52,163 nucleotides of DNA from Sporosarcina obsidiansis (GTDB taxonomy: Bacteria; Bacillota; Bacilli; Bacillales_A; Planococcaceae), in the NCBI RefSeq assembly GCF_009651005.1, contig NZ_WHVW01000022.1:1-52163 (forward strand), in the 5' to 3' direction. Below are positions 43,790-52,163 of this stretch, piece by piece (position 1 is the stretch's first letter; each line of letters begins with the position of its first letter). The notes below the pieces were generated by a model that was given only the letters and a program-made list of their open reading frames with translations, ran no database searches and was not told the DNA's origin. The position numbers and the translations under genes were made by a program.

Positions 43790-44491
43790 ATGAAATGGTG
43801 GAAGAGGCCATGGGTACTCCCGATTTTATTGACGATCGTGATTGTGGCAGGGAGTAACTGGTATATTAAACAGCTTATGCAGGAGGATACGGTACCTAAA
43901 GAAGTAGTGAAGACGAGACTTGAGACAATGTATCAGGGAAGTGTCGAGCAGATAACAGAAGTTGGTGCAGGATACGAGGCGGAAATTCTTCGCAACGGAG
44001 CATTGTATCGTGCTACTGTGGATCATAAGACGGGGAAGGTTAGAGCACTTACTTTGTTGAAGGAGGCGCAACCTGAAGTAGCGGTGATTCCTACTGAGGA
44101 TGAAGAGGAGAAGGCCAGCGAAACTCCGGTTGTCGAGAATAAACCGGCACGTGTGGAGTCTGACCCCGTGCCAAAACCGCAGGACAAGCAGGAAACGATC
44201 CCTACTGAGAAGCCTACTTCACCACCTGCAACAGCACAAAAGCCAGTCGAGAAGCCGGCACCCACACAAAAAAAGTCCATCATACTGACAGAACGGCAAG
44301 CTGCTAATATCGCGCTTAACCGACTCAATGCGAAAGTACCGGTGGAAGTGGATGATATCGATTTTGTGGAGACGACACAAGGTGGATATTATTTGGTTGA
44401 ACTCGAATTAGATACGGATGCAGATTTAGATGAGGTTGTGTATCAAATTCATGCGATTTCTGGAAAGGTAATATCGGAGAGTTGGGATTGA
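43790..44491 (+). CDS. Membrane-anchored PepSY-domain protein
   Basis: The 233-residue protein has an N-terminal membrane anchor (WVLPILLTIVIVAGSNWYI), then a first PepSY module (KEVVKTRLETMYQGSVEQITEVG...YRATVDHKTGKVRAL). A proline/threonine/lysine-rich spacer (about 100-155) probably crosses the wall, and a second PepSY module follows (LTERQAANIALNRLNAKVPVEVDDIDFVE...EVVYQIHAISGKV). PepSY modules outside the membrane are thought to restrain peptidases or act as signal inputs. ATG 43790 follows AGAGGTG by seven bases; ATG 43784 is too close. It lies 55 bp after the kinase gene and probably modulates it. Confidence 0.82.
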   Translation: MKWWKRPWVLPILLTIVIVAGSNWYIKQLMQEDTVPKEVVKTRLETMYQGSVEQITEVGAGYEAEILRNGALYRATVDHKTGKVRALTLLKEAQPEVAVIPTEDEEEKASETPVVENKPARVESDPVPKPQDKQETIPTEKPTSPPATAQKPVEKPAPTQKKSIILTERQAANIALNRLNAKVPVEVDDIDFVETTQGGYYLVELELDTDADLDEVVYQIHAISGKVISESWD

Positions 44492-44521
44492 TTGGCATAG
44501 GGTGCTAAGTCGTTTGCTACG

Positions 44522-44554
44522 AATTCTCATCAAATTCTAATGAACTTCTCCTTT
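44522..44554 (+). promoter_or_regulatory. Tandem 11-bp direct repeats, probable response-regulator site
   Basis: AATTCTCATCA, AATTCTAATGA and ACTTCTCCTTT follow each other head to tail at an 11-bp period, about one helical turn, 55-87 bp upstream of the second PepSY gene. OmpR-family regulators bind such direct repeats. The regulator at 41709 is the likely partner. Confidence 0.55.
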
Positions 44555-44608
44555 TTTTCTCAGAATGGCTGGGTACAGTGAGGATAGAGAAGAAAGGAGG
44601 AAAGCTCG

Positions 44609-45214
44609 ATGAATAAATGGATGGTGATTCCAGCGTTGGCAGGCGTATTGACGATTGGCGGTGTAGCGGCTGCGAAGAGCGATACAACAGGTAAGCAACT
44701 GCCGGAGAATATATTGAGCCAAGAGGAAATCAGCACTATTGCACAGCGACACGCACCGGGTACGATAACGGACGTGGAACTAGAGCATGAGCACGGACGG
44801 GTAGTCTACGACATCGAACTACAAGAGCAGACCATCGAGACGGACTTGGAGTTGGATGCAACGACAGGAGATGTACTAACGATGAAGCAAGAAGCGGTAG
44901 AAGTGGATCTACAAAATTCAGAACAGCAGACGGTGAGTTCTGTCAAACAAACAGAGCCAACTGCCATATCCAATCATACGCTAACCGTCGTTTCCCCATC
45001 GGAAGGAAAGCCGAACCAGTCATTGCTTACGAAGAAAGAGGCCGTCGAGATTGCTAAACAACACGCAGTTGGTACAGTGACGGATGTGGACATTGAGAAA
45101 GAAAAGGAAGACGGTATCGTTTTCTATGAAATTGAAATGGAAGATGAACAATTTGAATATGAAATCATGATGGAAGCGACAACGGGCAACATCGTTTCAT
45201 TTGAAAAAGACTGA
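44609..45214 (+). CDS. Secreted double PepSY-domain protein (YkoI-like)
   Basis: The 201-residue protein has a short signal sequence (MVIPALAGVLTIGGVAAA) and two PepSY modules: LSQEEISTIAQRHAPGTITDVELEHEHGRVVYDIEL...DATTGDVL and LTKKEAVEIAKQHAVGTVTDVDIEKEKEDGIVFYEIEM...EATTGNIV. An acidic, Ser/Thr-rich linker joins them. The strong site AAAGGAGG precedes the ATG. The architecture is that of YkoI-like proteins that accompany two-component systems. It has its own upstream region with the tandem repeats and a terminator behind it. Confidence 0.82.
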   Translation: MNKWMVIPALAGVLTIGGVAAAKSDTTGKQLPENILSQEEISTIAQRHAPGTITDVELEHEHGRVVYDIELQEQTIETDLELDATTGDVLTMKQEAVEVDLQNSEQQTVSSVKQTEPTAISNHTLTVVSPSEGKPNQSLLTKKEAVEIAKQHAVGTVTDVDIEKEKEDGIVFYEIEMEDEQFEYEIMMEATTGNIVSFEKD

Positions 45215-45894
45215 CTACACACAAACTACTTGTCAACGGTTCTATTTTTAAAAGCATACACATAAAACACATAAAGCTGTCCTTGAGGTCGGGAAATGAC
45301 TTCAAGGAGGCTTTTTCGTAGGTTGATGAACAACGCTAAAGTATTGTCACACAGTATGAAATATATAATGACACATCACACTCCTGTGAATAATTAGTAG
45401 AGAGAATTATGAAAAAATATTGACAACAAAAAAGTGAAATGTTAGTATAATTAATAGGTAAATATTTATATATAAATAGTTTTAATTAAACATATATTCA
45501 TATATATTTTTTGTTACTTACTTCGTGAAAAGTGATAGCTTTTATATGATGAAGAATAATGTGCAATCATAAAAAAGTATGAACTATATTATTCAAAGCG
45601 AACAACTTACTTTTAATTTCTAATAGAATAGTTGTCATGATGAATTTATTCTTCACATATTATTTCCGTTAGATATAGTGTGGAAGACTGGTCGATTGTA
45701 TCGGAGAGGTTGGCCTTTTCTTTGTATATATAACATATAAATTCTGGAGAGGAGGAAAAACGTGTTTCTTCAATAATTGTAGTTCAAACTCTATACCAAT
45801 ATAGGGCCACGTATCAAGTAACTATTGATATAAAATGAAGACTAAATTACGCTGGAAATTCATCGAGTTCTGTCTAACTGAGGAGAGGAATTAT
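45215..45894. other. Terminator and long AT-rich leader before the thiolase gene
   Basis: A terminator stem (AGC.GTCCTTGA.GTC with GAC.TCAAGGA..CT, about 45274-45312, then TTTTTC) ends the PepSY transcript. The remaining about 570 bases are AT-rich with no gene. TTGACA (about 45420) with a 20-base spacer to TATAAT is a weak promoter candidate for the thiolase gene. Confidence 0.5.
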
Positions 45895-47091
45895 TTGAGT
45901 GAAAAAGAGATAGTAATTGTAAGTGCAGTCCGTACTCCTATAGGCAAGTTTAATGGAAGCTTAAAAGAGATTTCGGCAACACAGCTAGGATCTGTTGTCA
46001 TTAAAGAAGCCCTGCAAAGAAGTTCAATAGATTTTAGAAATGTAGATGAAGTGATAATGGGAAATGTTTTACAAGCAGGAAGCGGGCAGAACCCTGCTCG
46101 TCAAGCAGCCATTTTGGCGGGTCTTCCAGAAAATGTACCATCAACAACTATCAATCAGGTCTGTGGGTCGGGATTGAAAGCAGTTCACCTTGCTATGCAG
46201 TCGATTCTTTCAGGTGAATCTGAAGTAGTTGTAGCAGGCGGAATGGAAAATATGAGCCAAGCTCCATACTTGTTGAAAGGTGCTCGTGAAGGATTAAAGA
46301 TGGGCAATCAGCCGCTCGTGGACAGTTTAATTTCAGATGGGTTATGGTGTGCGCTGAATGACTACCATATGGGAGTTACGGCAGAAAACCTAGCAACTAA
46401 AGATGGGATTACGAGAGAATCGCAAGACGAATTTGCTTCGAATAGTCAACAACGAGCAGAGAGAGCGATTTTGGAAGGGGCGTTTCAAGAAGAGATAGTT
46501 CCGATTTCATTGCCATCCCGAAAAGGAGACCCAATTGTTTTTGAGCAAGATGAATTTCCACGTTTTGGAACAACAAAAGAAGCTCTGGGTCGTTTAATGC
46601 CTGCATTTGATAAAAAAGGAACAGTGACGGCAGGAAATTCTTCAGGTATAAATGATGGGGCGGCTGCTGTAGTTCTCATGAGTGGGCAAAAGGCAAAAGA
46701 ACTTAGTGTACAACCTCTTGTCTCGATTAAGGCGAATGCATCAGTTGGAGTTGAACCGTCGATTATGGGTATCGGACCTGTTCCAGCTATTCGAAAGCTG
46801 CTAAGTAAAACAGAGCTTACACTGGATGAGGTGGATTTATTGGAATTAAACGAAGCCTTTGCTGCCCAGTCGCTATCTGTTATTAAAGAACTCTCGTTGA
46901 ATCTTGAACGAGTAAATGTAAATGGAGGCGCGATTGCGCTCGGTCACCCTATTGGTGCAAGCGGAACGAGAATCTTGGTAACCTTAATTTATGAACTTAT
47001 CCGCCGAAATCAGAAAATTGGAATTGCTGCTCTCTGTATAGGTGGAGGACAAGGTGTAGCAAGTTTGGTTGAAAATAAAAAGTTGAAGTGA
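45895..47091 (+). CDS. Thiolase (acetyl-CoA C-acetyltransferase)
   Basis: The 398-residue enzyme joins or cleaves acyl-CoAs. It has the nucleophile in TTINQVCGSG (Cys90), AGGMENMSQAPYLL, GTVTAGNSSGINDGAAA, ELNEAFAAQ, the catalytic His in GGAIALGHPIGASG and the second Cys in CIGGGQGVA. TTG 45895 is the start, behind AGGAGAGGAA. An ATG frame opens at 45835 but has no ribosome site, and its extra 20 residues do not resemble thiolase. It stands alone between terminators. It may serve beta-oxidation-like routes or the acyl-CoA genes nearby. Confidence 0.93.
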   Translation: MSEKEIVIVSAVRTPIGKFNGSLKEISATQLGSVVIKEALQRSSIDFRNVDEVIMGNVLQAGSGQNPARQAAILAGLPENVPSTTINQVCGSGLKAVHLAMQSILSGESEVVVAGGMENMSQAPYLLKGAREGLKMGNQPLVDSLISDGLWCALNDYHMGVTAENLATKDGITRESQDEFASNSQQRAERAILEGAFQEEIVPISLPSRKGDPIVFEQDEFPRFGTTKEALGRLMPAFDKKGTVTAGNSSGINDGAAAVVLMSGQKAKELSVQPLVSIKANASVGVEPSIMGIGPVPAIRKLLSKTELTLDEVDLLELNEAFAAQSLSVIKELSLNLERVNVNGGAIALGHPIGASGTRILVTLIYELIRRNQKIGIAALCIGGGQGVASLVENKKLK

Positions 47092-47130
47092 TTCTGCTAA
47101 GCAATTATCACTGCGATTAGTAAGATGAAA

Positions 47131-47181
47131 ATACAAAAAGAATCCTTTCTGTTAAAAAACAGAAATGGATTCTTTTTGTAT
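47131..47181 (+). terminator. Terminator of the thiolase gene
   Basis: ACAAAAAGAATCC and GGATTCTTTTTGT form the outer stem, TTTCTG/CAGAAA the inner one; the T-rich tail makes it a strong terminator. Confidence 0.88.
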
Positions 47182-47608
47182 TGTTGAAGGTCTGGCTGGT
47201 GAAAATGAGGGTTGTATTATATAAATTTATAAGTAGAATAGAAATGAACTTGAAATTTTTCCAACCAACGGGCGATTTTACTATAAACATTTTGTATTTT
47301 TAAGCTATGTGTCTTTAGTGGGATATTAGTATAAAGTATCTGTTGCATAATCATTTAATCTGATGATTGAAATATAAGGTATTTTACTATAAAGTAGCCA
47401 GTAGAAGAATCCTATTTAAGTTGTTGTTTAAACATTATGATCAATCCTGAAATTAATATTACAACCGCTTGTTTAGGGCGAAAGAGTATGCAGGTTAAAT
47501 ATTTCTTAACTGGATTTTTTTGATAACTCCATCTCGTTTAATCTTTGATCTAAGGAAGAAAGATTTTTTTGAATAATTTATTAGTTGAATTTCAAGGGGG
47601 GTGTCAAA
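47182..47608. other. AT-rich spacer before padR
   Basis: No gene was seen. TTTTACTATAAA occurs at about 47276-47287 and TTTTACTATAAAG at 47381-47393, a short repeated motif that could be part of a PadR-type control region. Confidence 0.35.
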
Positions 47609-48160
47609 GTGAATTCACTAGCTTATGCTATTTTGGGTATTTTATCGAGAAAACCGATGTCCGGTTATGAACTGGGGAAACAACTTGAATTGCTTTGGGC
47701 TGCTAATTTGAGTCAAATTTATCCTATTCTATCTAAATTAGAAAAGTTAGAAATAGTAGAATTTGAGTTGGTCGAACAAGTGGGAAAACCGAATAAAAAA
47801 ACGTATTATATTACTGAAAAAGGTACTGACATGTTAAAAGAATGGATAGAAGAAGCTCCAGCTGAACCGGTGATCCGTGATGAATTTATTATAAAATTCT
47901 ATTCGATATGGTTAGCAAATCCGGAAATCGCTATTCATCTATTACATAGCAGAAAAAATAGTTACTTAAAAAAACTACATCATTTTCAAAAGGAAGTAAC
48001 AGAGTTAAAGAATGATCCTAACATTAACCATATGGATATGAGCCAACCTCATTTCAGTAGGTACCTATTATTAAAAAGAAAGATTCAAATCTTGCAATTT
48101 GAGCTTGATTGGTGTGAAGAAATAGTTACTTTGTTTTCGGGATTGTCGGTAAATAAATAA
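47609..48160 (+). CDS. PadR-family transcriptional regulator
   Basis: The 183-residue protein has the PadR winged helix (LAYAILGILSRKPMSGYELGKQLELLWAANLSQIYPILSKLEKLEIVEFEL...PNKKTYYITEKG, residues 4-80) and a C-terminal helical dimerisation domain. GTG 47609 is preferred since AAGGGGGGTG lies nine bases upstream; the frame opens at a TTG eight codons earlier that precedes the site. PadR proteins usually respond to phenolic acids or drugs. It is followed by the SDR-ALDH-MFS genes, which are its likely targets. Confidence 0.88.
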   Translation: MNSLAYAILGILSRKPMSGYELGKQLELLWAANLSQIYPILSKLEKLEIVEFELVEQVGKPNKKTYYITEKGTDMLKEWIEEAPAEPVIRDEFIIKFYSIWLANPEIAIHLLHSRKNSYLKKLHHFQKEVTELKNDPNINHMDMSQPHFSRYLLLKRKIQILQFELDWCEEIVTLFSGLSVNK

Positions 48161-48164
48161 CAAT

Positions 48165-48210
48165 AAAAGGTATTATCCAAGGAGTTTTGGATAATACTTT
48201 TTATTTTTTT
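48165..48210 (+). terminator. Terminator of padR
   Basis: AAAGGTATTATCCAA (48166-48180) pairs with TTGGATAATACTTT (48187-48200), one base bulged, followed by a long T-run. Confidence 0.85.
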
Positions 48211-48286
48211 TAAAAAAATAAGGCATTTTAAGGTCGCCAAGCAATGTGAAAATATTAGTATATATAAATTTTTTTATAGATAAGTA

Positions 48287-48315
48287 TTGACATAATAGAC
48301 TAATGAAAATATACT
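48287..48315 (+). promoter_or_regulatory. Sigma-A promoter of the SDR-ALDH-MFS genes
   Basis: TTGACA (48287-48292), 17 bases, TATACT (48310-48315). It is the best-scoring promoter by eye in this part of the window. Confidence 0.75.
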
Positions 48316-48319
48316 GAGA

Positions 48320-48401
48320 ATTGTCAAATAAAATACACAATTATCAATAAAGTGAGCGGATGATTGAAAACGTTTACTTATCGGCAGTTTTATTTGACAA
48401 T
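48320..48401. promoter_or_regulatory. Long-range inverted repeat enclosing a cre-like site
   Basis: ATTGTCAAATAAAA (48320-48333) recurs as its exact complement at 48388-48401, with 54 bases between. Between them lies TGAAAACGTTTACT (48365-48378), a cre-like sequence with one mismatch. The first arm starts right after the -10 box. Two operator copies for a looping repressor such as the PadR protein, plus CcpA control, is a reasonable reading. Confidence 0.55.
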
Positions 48402-48460
48402 ATGAAATGTTTTTAAGGTGAGAAACCATAAAGAATTATACCAGAGGAGGAAGTTGATTT

Positions 48461-49222
48461 ATGTATACATTTGATAAAAAAGTAGTTTGGATTACGGGAA
48501 GTACGACTGGTATCGGGAAAATGACTGCACTCGGGTTTGCCGAAAGAGGTGCAGATGTAATTGTCCATGGCTTTAACGATATAGAAAATGGAGAAAAAAT
48601 ACTTGCACAACTAAAAGCACTTGGTTCAAATGCACTTTTAGTAGATGGAGATGTATCCAGCAAGGAGGATGTTCAAAACATTACCAAACAAATTGAAGAA
48701 AAATACGGTAAATTAGATGTCTTGGTTAATAATGTAGGGGCTTCAATTACAACAAGTACAATTGAAGAGCTTGAAGAGGATGTCTGGGATAAAGTCATAG
48801 ATGTCAATTTAAAATCTGTCTATCTGGTGACCAAGTTTGCTCTTCCTTTACTAAAAGCAAGTGGAGAAAATACACGAGTCATTAATATTACAAGCGCGGT
48901 AGAACGTACAGGTGGTACGATGAAAGATTTGGCTTACACGGCAGCTAAGGGAGGAGTCAGTGCCATTACACGTGCATTGGCAAAACAGCTGATCCAATAC
49001 GATATTCAGGTGAATGCAGTTGCTCCAGGGCTGATTGATACGCCATTCCATAAATCAGACGCACCTTTGGACAGCTACGACTGGATTATTAGCCGTATCC
49101 CCATGAAAAAGGCTGGTCAACCTGAGGATATTGCGGGTGCTGTTATGTTCTTAGCATCGAATCATGCAAATTATATTAATGGTGAAATCATTGAGGTAAG
49201 CGGTGGACGACGCGTTTCATAA
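48461..49222 (+). CDS. Short-chain dehydrogenase/reductase
   Basis: The 253-residue SDR has the cofactor motif TGSTTGIGK (12-20), NNVGAS, and the catalytic Ser145, Tyr159 and Lys163 (YTAAK). The end GEIIEVSGGRR is typical. It oxidises or reduces an alcohol/ketone with NAD(P). Ribosome site AGAGGAGGAA. It is the first gene of a likely operon, 21 bp before the aldehyde dehydrogenase gene. An alcohol-to-aldehyde-to-acid route is suggested by the pair, but the substrate is not evident. Confidence 0.9.
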   Translation: MYTFDKKVVWITGSTTGIGKMTALGFAERGADVIVHGFNDIENGEKILAQLKALGSNALLVDGDVSSKEDVQNITKQIEEKYGKLDVLVNNVGASITTSTIEELEEDVWDKVIDVNLKSVYLVTKFALPLLKASGENTRVINITSAVERTGGTMKDLAYTAAKGGVSAITRALAKQLIQYDIQVNAVAPGLIDTPFHKSDAPLDSYDWIISRIPMKKAGQPEDIAGAVMFLASNHANYINGEIIEVSGGRRVS

Positions 49223-49243
49223 TTACTAGCGAGGTGAGAGAAA

Positions 49244-50683
49244 ATGTTAGAAGTGCAAGAGAATCAATTAATCAAAGTTCGAAATCCACGAACGGGAGAA
49301 ATAGACTATAGCTTTACACCGACACCGGTTGACGAGTTGGAAATGCATTGTAACCGCCTTCGCGAAGGGCAAGTAAAGTGGAGAAAGCTAGGGTTACAAG
49401 GACGTATTGAAGTGCTTCGTAAATGGGAGAAGTCTTTACAAAATTATAAAGATGAGATTATGGAAGCGCTTATTTCAGATACGGGTCGCTTGAATGAATC
49501 GAATCGTGAGTTTGACAATATCAGTAAATGGATTGGTCGATGGGCTACTATTGCCGAAGACGTCATAGCTCCGCAAGCGGCCAAGCCGTCGGAATATACA
49601 CCCATTTTGGAAATGACACAAGAAAATGTGCCGTATGAGTTGGTAGGCGTAATCAGCCCTTGGAATTTTCCTATGTCGCTGTCGGCCATGGACATGATTC
49701 CAGCATTATTAGCGGGCTGTGCGGTTATTGTGAAACCAAGTGAAGTCACGCCGCGATTTATAGAACCGATTCAGAAATCGATTGATGCTGTTCCTGAACT
49801 GGCGTCAGTTTTGCGTTATGTAACAGGTGCTGGAGATGTAGGGGCTCAGTTGATTGACGAAGTAGACTTAATTGTATTCACAGGAAGTGAAAAAACGGGA
49901 CGTAAAGTAGCTGCACAAGCAGGACAAAACTTGATTCCTGCATTCCTAGAACTGGGTGGGAAAGATCCTGCAATTGTCTTGGCGTCTGCAGATATTGACA
50001 GCGCGGTAAATGGAATACTTTTTGGATCTATTTGCGGTGTAGGACATCAATGCTTTTCGACAGAACGGATTTATGTGGATGAAAAAATACACGATGTGTT
50101 TGTAAAGCGATTGGTGGAAAAAGCAAATAAAATTGAACTTGCCTATAAGTTGGGAGAAGGTCATCTTGGACCAATAATTTTTGATAAACAAGCAAGTATC
50201 ATTAAAGATCAATTACATGACGCAATTGAAAAAAATGCATCTGTACAATGTGGTGGGGAGATTGAAGAACGTGGCAATAGCTTATGGATGCGTCCTACTG
50301 TTATTACGAATGTTAACCACTCAATGTCGATTATGAGAGATGAAACATTTGGTCCTGTAATGCCAGTTATGTCTTTTAAGTCAATTGAGGAAGCCGTGAG
50401 ATTAGCAAATGATACATTGTATGGATTAAGTTCCTCTGTGTTTTCAGGAGATGAACATGAAGCATATGAGGTAGCTCAACAATTGCATGCGGGAGGCGTC
50501 AGTATAAATGATGCTGGAGTTCTTCCATTTGTCATTACAGAAGCACCTGAATACTCCGCATTTAACTGTTCGGGATTAGGCGAGTCGCGGTTCGGCCAGA
50601 CCGGTTTACGTAGATTTATACGGCATCAATTAATTATTAAAAAAAATACGAACGAAGAAAGTCCATGGTGGTATCAGGTATAA
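49244..50683 (+). CDS. NAD(P)-dependent aldehyde dehydrogenase
   Basis: The 479-residue enzyme has all ALDH residues: Asn141 (ISPWNFPMS), Lys164 (VKPSE), the general base Glu236 (FLELGGKDP) and nucleophile Cys270 ([14 protein letters not shown]). Length is normal. It oxidises an aldehyde to the acid. It lies between the SDR and an MFS carrier gene, with 21 and 80 bp spacings. A small palindrome spans its stop codon (50672-50690). Sequence style is that of broad aromatic/aliphatic aldehyde dehydrogenases; the exact aldehyde cannot be named. Confidence 0.92.
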   Translation: MLEVQENQLIKVRNPRTGEIDYSFTPTPVDELEMHCNRLREGQVKWRKLGLQGRIEVLRKWEKSLQNYKDEIMEALISDTGRLNESNREFDNISKWIGRWATIAEDVIAPQAAKPSEYTPILEMTQENVPYELVGVISPWNFPMSLSAMDMIPALLAGCAVIVKPSEVTPRFIEPIQKSIDAVPELASVLRYVTGAGDVGAQLIDEVDLIVFTGSEKTGRKVAAQAGQNLIPAFLELGGKDPAIVLASADIDSAVNGILFGSICGVGHQCFSTERIYVDEKIHDVFVKRLVEKANKIELAYKLGEGHLGPIIFDKQASIIKDQLHDAIEKNASVQCGGEIEERGNSLWMRPTVITNVNHSMSIMRDETFGPVMPVMSFKSIEEAVRLANDTLYGLSSSVFSGDEHEAYEVAQQLHAGGVSINDAGVLPFVITEAPEYSAFNCSGLGESRFGQTGLRRFIRHQLIIKKNTNEESPWWYQV

Positions 50684-50763
50684 CCTGATATCTCCTTCCT
50701 TTTAGTAACAATACATTAATACCACTTTATTTTTCAGAATAATCAATTAAAGGGAGTGTTTTT

Positions 50764-52056
50764 ATGAAATGGTTAGTTCTTGGTATGCTTTTTATTCTTT
50801 ATGTTCTCAATTTCGCGGATAAGTCTGTCCTTGGGTTAGCGGCTGATCATGTAATTAGTGATTTAAACTTGAGTTTTGAACAGTTTGGCATTGCTGGGAG
50901 CAGCTTCTACTGGTTTTATGCAGTAGGTAGTATTTTAATTGCTAGTCTTTCCTTGAAATTTGGCACAAAGCGGTTAATTATTTTTATAGCTGGAGGTTGG
51001 ACAGTATCTTTACTATCAGCTTACTTTGTCAATAGTTTGACGGGATTGATTGTTATTCGTGTTTTATTAGGTTTCTTTGAAGGTGGAACATTAGCCTTAT
51101 GTATGGCGCATATTGCTAAATGGTTTATTGCGGGTGCTAGAGGTACAGCAAATGCGATTTTATTGTCGGGGGCTACATTTGGTGCGTATCTGACTGCGCC
51201 GATTCTTGTTAAAATGCTATCAAGTCTTGGATGGCAACATACATTCGCGGCATTAGGAGTCGGAAGTTTGGCATGGCTAATTATTTTCGTGTTTTTTAAA
51301 GAAGAGCCAAAAGTCAAATTGGAAAGCAACGTGGCAACTTCAGAAGAACAACCGAAAGTATCGTTTGGCGAGTTACTGAAGATCATGGTCACTCCATATT
51401 TCATCTCAATTTTAATCTCATTTTTCTCGGTAATGTGGATCATTTCGTGGGTTGTTGTATGGGGACCGACATACTTAACTAAAATTGTCGGTTTAACTCC
51501 GGATCGAATGGGGATTGCATTTGCAACTATAGGTATTTCCGCTGCTATTATTTCTATCATTGTTGGAAAGTTTGCTGATAATTTATTTGCAAAGACTAAA
51601 AGTACATTTAAATCGTATATTACGGTTGCTGTCGGAGCAATGGTGATCGCTGCAATTTCATTTACGGCTACCACGTTTGTGACATCGCCAATCTTAGCCA
51701 TTCTATTTTTAGGACTTGGAATTACTATGAACAACTGTATTGCACCATTCACTTCGAGTGTAGTTAGTTCTATGGTTCAACCTAGTCAAGTAGGTTCCAT
51801 CCTAGGATTTAAAACAGGTTTTGGTAGCTTAGCAGGCATCATCGCTCCACTGTTGACAGGTTTTCTTGTCGATATTGCTGGAAATGATATTAGAGCAGGA
51901 TTTAACTATGGTGTATTTGTTTCGGTAGGATTGTTTGTACTATCTGCCGCATTCCTCTATTTCAGTGCGAAAAAAGTTCAAGTGACTAAATATAAAGAGA
52001 CAATAGGTGATCAAGAAAAAGTGACTCCTGAAACCCCTATTGCAGATAATATGTAA
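50764..52056 (+). CDS. MFS transporter (anion:cation symporter-like)
   Basis: The 430-residue protein has about 12 membrane helices. The first carries LNFADKSVLGLAADHVISDLNLS, and the helix 4 region has RVLLGFFEGGTLALCMAHIAKWF, typical of the ACS branch that carries organic anions such as aromatic or sugar acids. A polar central loop (KEEPKVKLESNVATSEEQPKVS) separates the halves. Ribosome site AAAGGGAG. It is the last gene of the SDR-ALDH unit and would import its substrate. The IS3-type element begins 34 bp after its stop. Confidence 0.9.
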   Translation: MKWLVLGMLFILYVLNFADKSVLGLAADHVISDLNLSFEQFGIAGSSFYWFYAVGSILIASLSLKFGTKRLIIFIAGGWTVSLLSAYFVNSLTGLIVIRVLLGFFEGGTLALCMAHIAKWFIAGARGTANAILLSGATFGAYLTAPILVKMLSSLGWQHTFAALGVGSLAWLIIFVFFKEEPKVKLESNVATSEEQPKVSFGELLKIMVTPYFISILISFFSVMWIISWVVVWGPTYLTKIVGLTPDRMGIAFATIGISAAIISIIVGKFADNLFAKTKSTFKSYITVAVGAMVIAAISFTATTFVTSPILAILFLGLGITMNNCIAPFTSSVVSSMVQPSQVGSILGFKTGFGSLAGIIAPLLTGFLVDIAGNDIRAGFNYGVFVSVGLFVLSAAFLYFSAKKVQVTKYKETIGDQEKVTPETPIADNM

Positions 52057-52089
52057 TGTGAAAGAGCTGACAGGAAGAATCAGTGCAAA

Positions 52090-52163
52090 TGAACTGCACC
52101 CCAATTGTTAGACACAACTAACAATTGGAGGTGCAGTTTTTCTATGGCAAGATTCACAGCTGA
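52090..52163 (+). mobile_element. Left end of an IS3-family (IS150-like) insertion sequence
   Basis: The sequence TGAACTGCACCCCAATTG at 52090 is the terminal repeat style of this group. CTGCACC.CAATTGTTAG pairs with CTAACAATTG.GGTGCAG to form a stem just before the transposase start. The ATG at 52144 opens MARFTA, the usual beginning of the OrfA helix-turn-helix protein. The element runs off the right edge, so its integrity is unknown. Confidence 0.8.

Noticed and set aside
1..52163. tRNA, rRNA, riboswitch or CRISPR arrays
   Set aside because: No cloverleaf, rRNA stretch, regularly spaced repeat array or known riboswitch core was recognised by eye anywhere in the window; a covariance-model scan was not possible.

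Overview
The window looks like a chromosomal segment of a low-GC Gram-positive bacterium of the Bacillales, probably a Planococcaceae/Sporosarcina-type organism. The reasons are strong AGGAGG-type ribosome binding sites, several TTG and GTG starts, AT-rich intergenic DNA, a SLH-anchored surface enzyme, a CheV protein, cre-like sites and Bacillus-type protein families. The genus is inferred from these general features, not proven. One 3.3 kb block (about 33.24-36.54 kb) is strikingly GC-rich and reads like proteobacterial DNA.

Layout. 0-1.6 kb: M20 dipeptidase and the start of a YfcC-family carrier (minus strand), divergent from 1.8-8.5 kb, a GntR regulator followed by a complete biotin-independent malonate decarboxylase operon (mdcH, A, B, C, a fused D-E, G). 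Two near-perfect palindromes lie in the divergent promoter region. 8.6-9.8 kb: a decayed IS1182-type transposase. 9.9-19.8 kb: a coherent module that appears built for tannin/gallate-type aromatics. It has a secreted SLH-anchored subtype-B tannase-like esterase, a GalB-like 4-oxalomesaconate hydratase, a GalC/LigK-like CHA aldolase, a DUF1932 oxidoreductase, a two-domain type I extradiol dioxygenase, a GntR regulator, a RidA protein and a complete TRAP transporter. A near-identical operator (two CAATATTG octamers five bases apart) sits just downstream of the -10 box at both the galB-like and the TRAP promoters.

20.1-24.35 kb: an accessory island with a broken NERD nuclease-related gene, a small ORF, a winged-helix regulator and an intact phage-like replication pair (Phg_2220_C-type initiator plus DnaB-like helicase). 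24.3-36.7 kb: a region of gene decay and replacement around acyl-CoA metabolism. It contains a LysR regulator, two broken native acyl-CoA dehydrogenases, an acyl-CoA ligase remnant, an MFS carrier, a serine hydrolase, a type III methylase remnant and an intact alpha-methylacyl-CoA racemase-like gene. The GC-rich block follows directly, with an intact acyl-CoA ligase, an internally deleted and an intact acyl-CoA dehydrogenase, and the first codons of a CaiB-family gene.

36.7-38.2 kb: remnants of a pyrophosphohydrolase and a helicase. 38.4-45.2 kb: ordinary signalling genes (MHYT-degenerate GGDEF-EAL protein, CheV, an OmpR/HisKA two-component pair and two PepSY proteins). 45.9-52.1 kb: thiolase, PadR regulator, and an SDR-aldehyde dehydrogenase-MFS set, ending in the left end of an IS3-family element.

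Working picture: the organism probably uses malonate and plant-derived aromatic acids. Esters would be hydrolysed at the cell surface, the acid imported by the TRAP system, the ring opened by the extradiol enzyme, and the product hydrated and cleaved to central metabolites. Substrates are inferred from family membership and context; no similarity search could be run.
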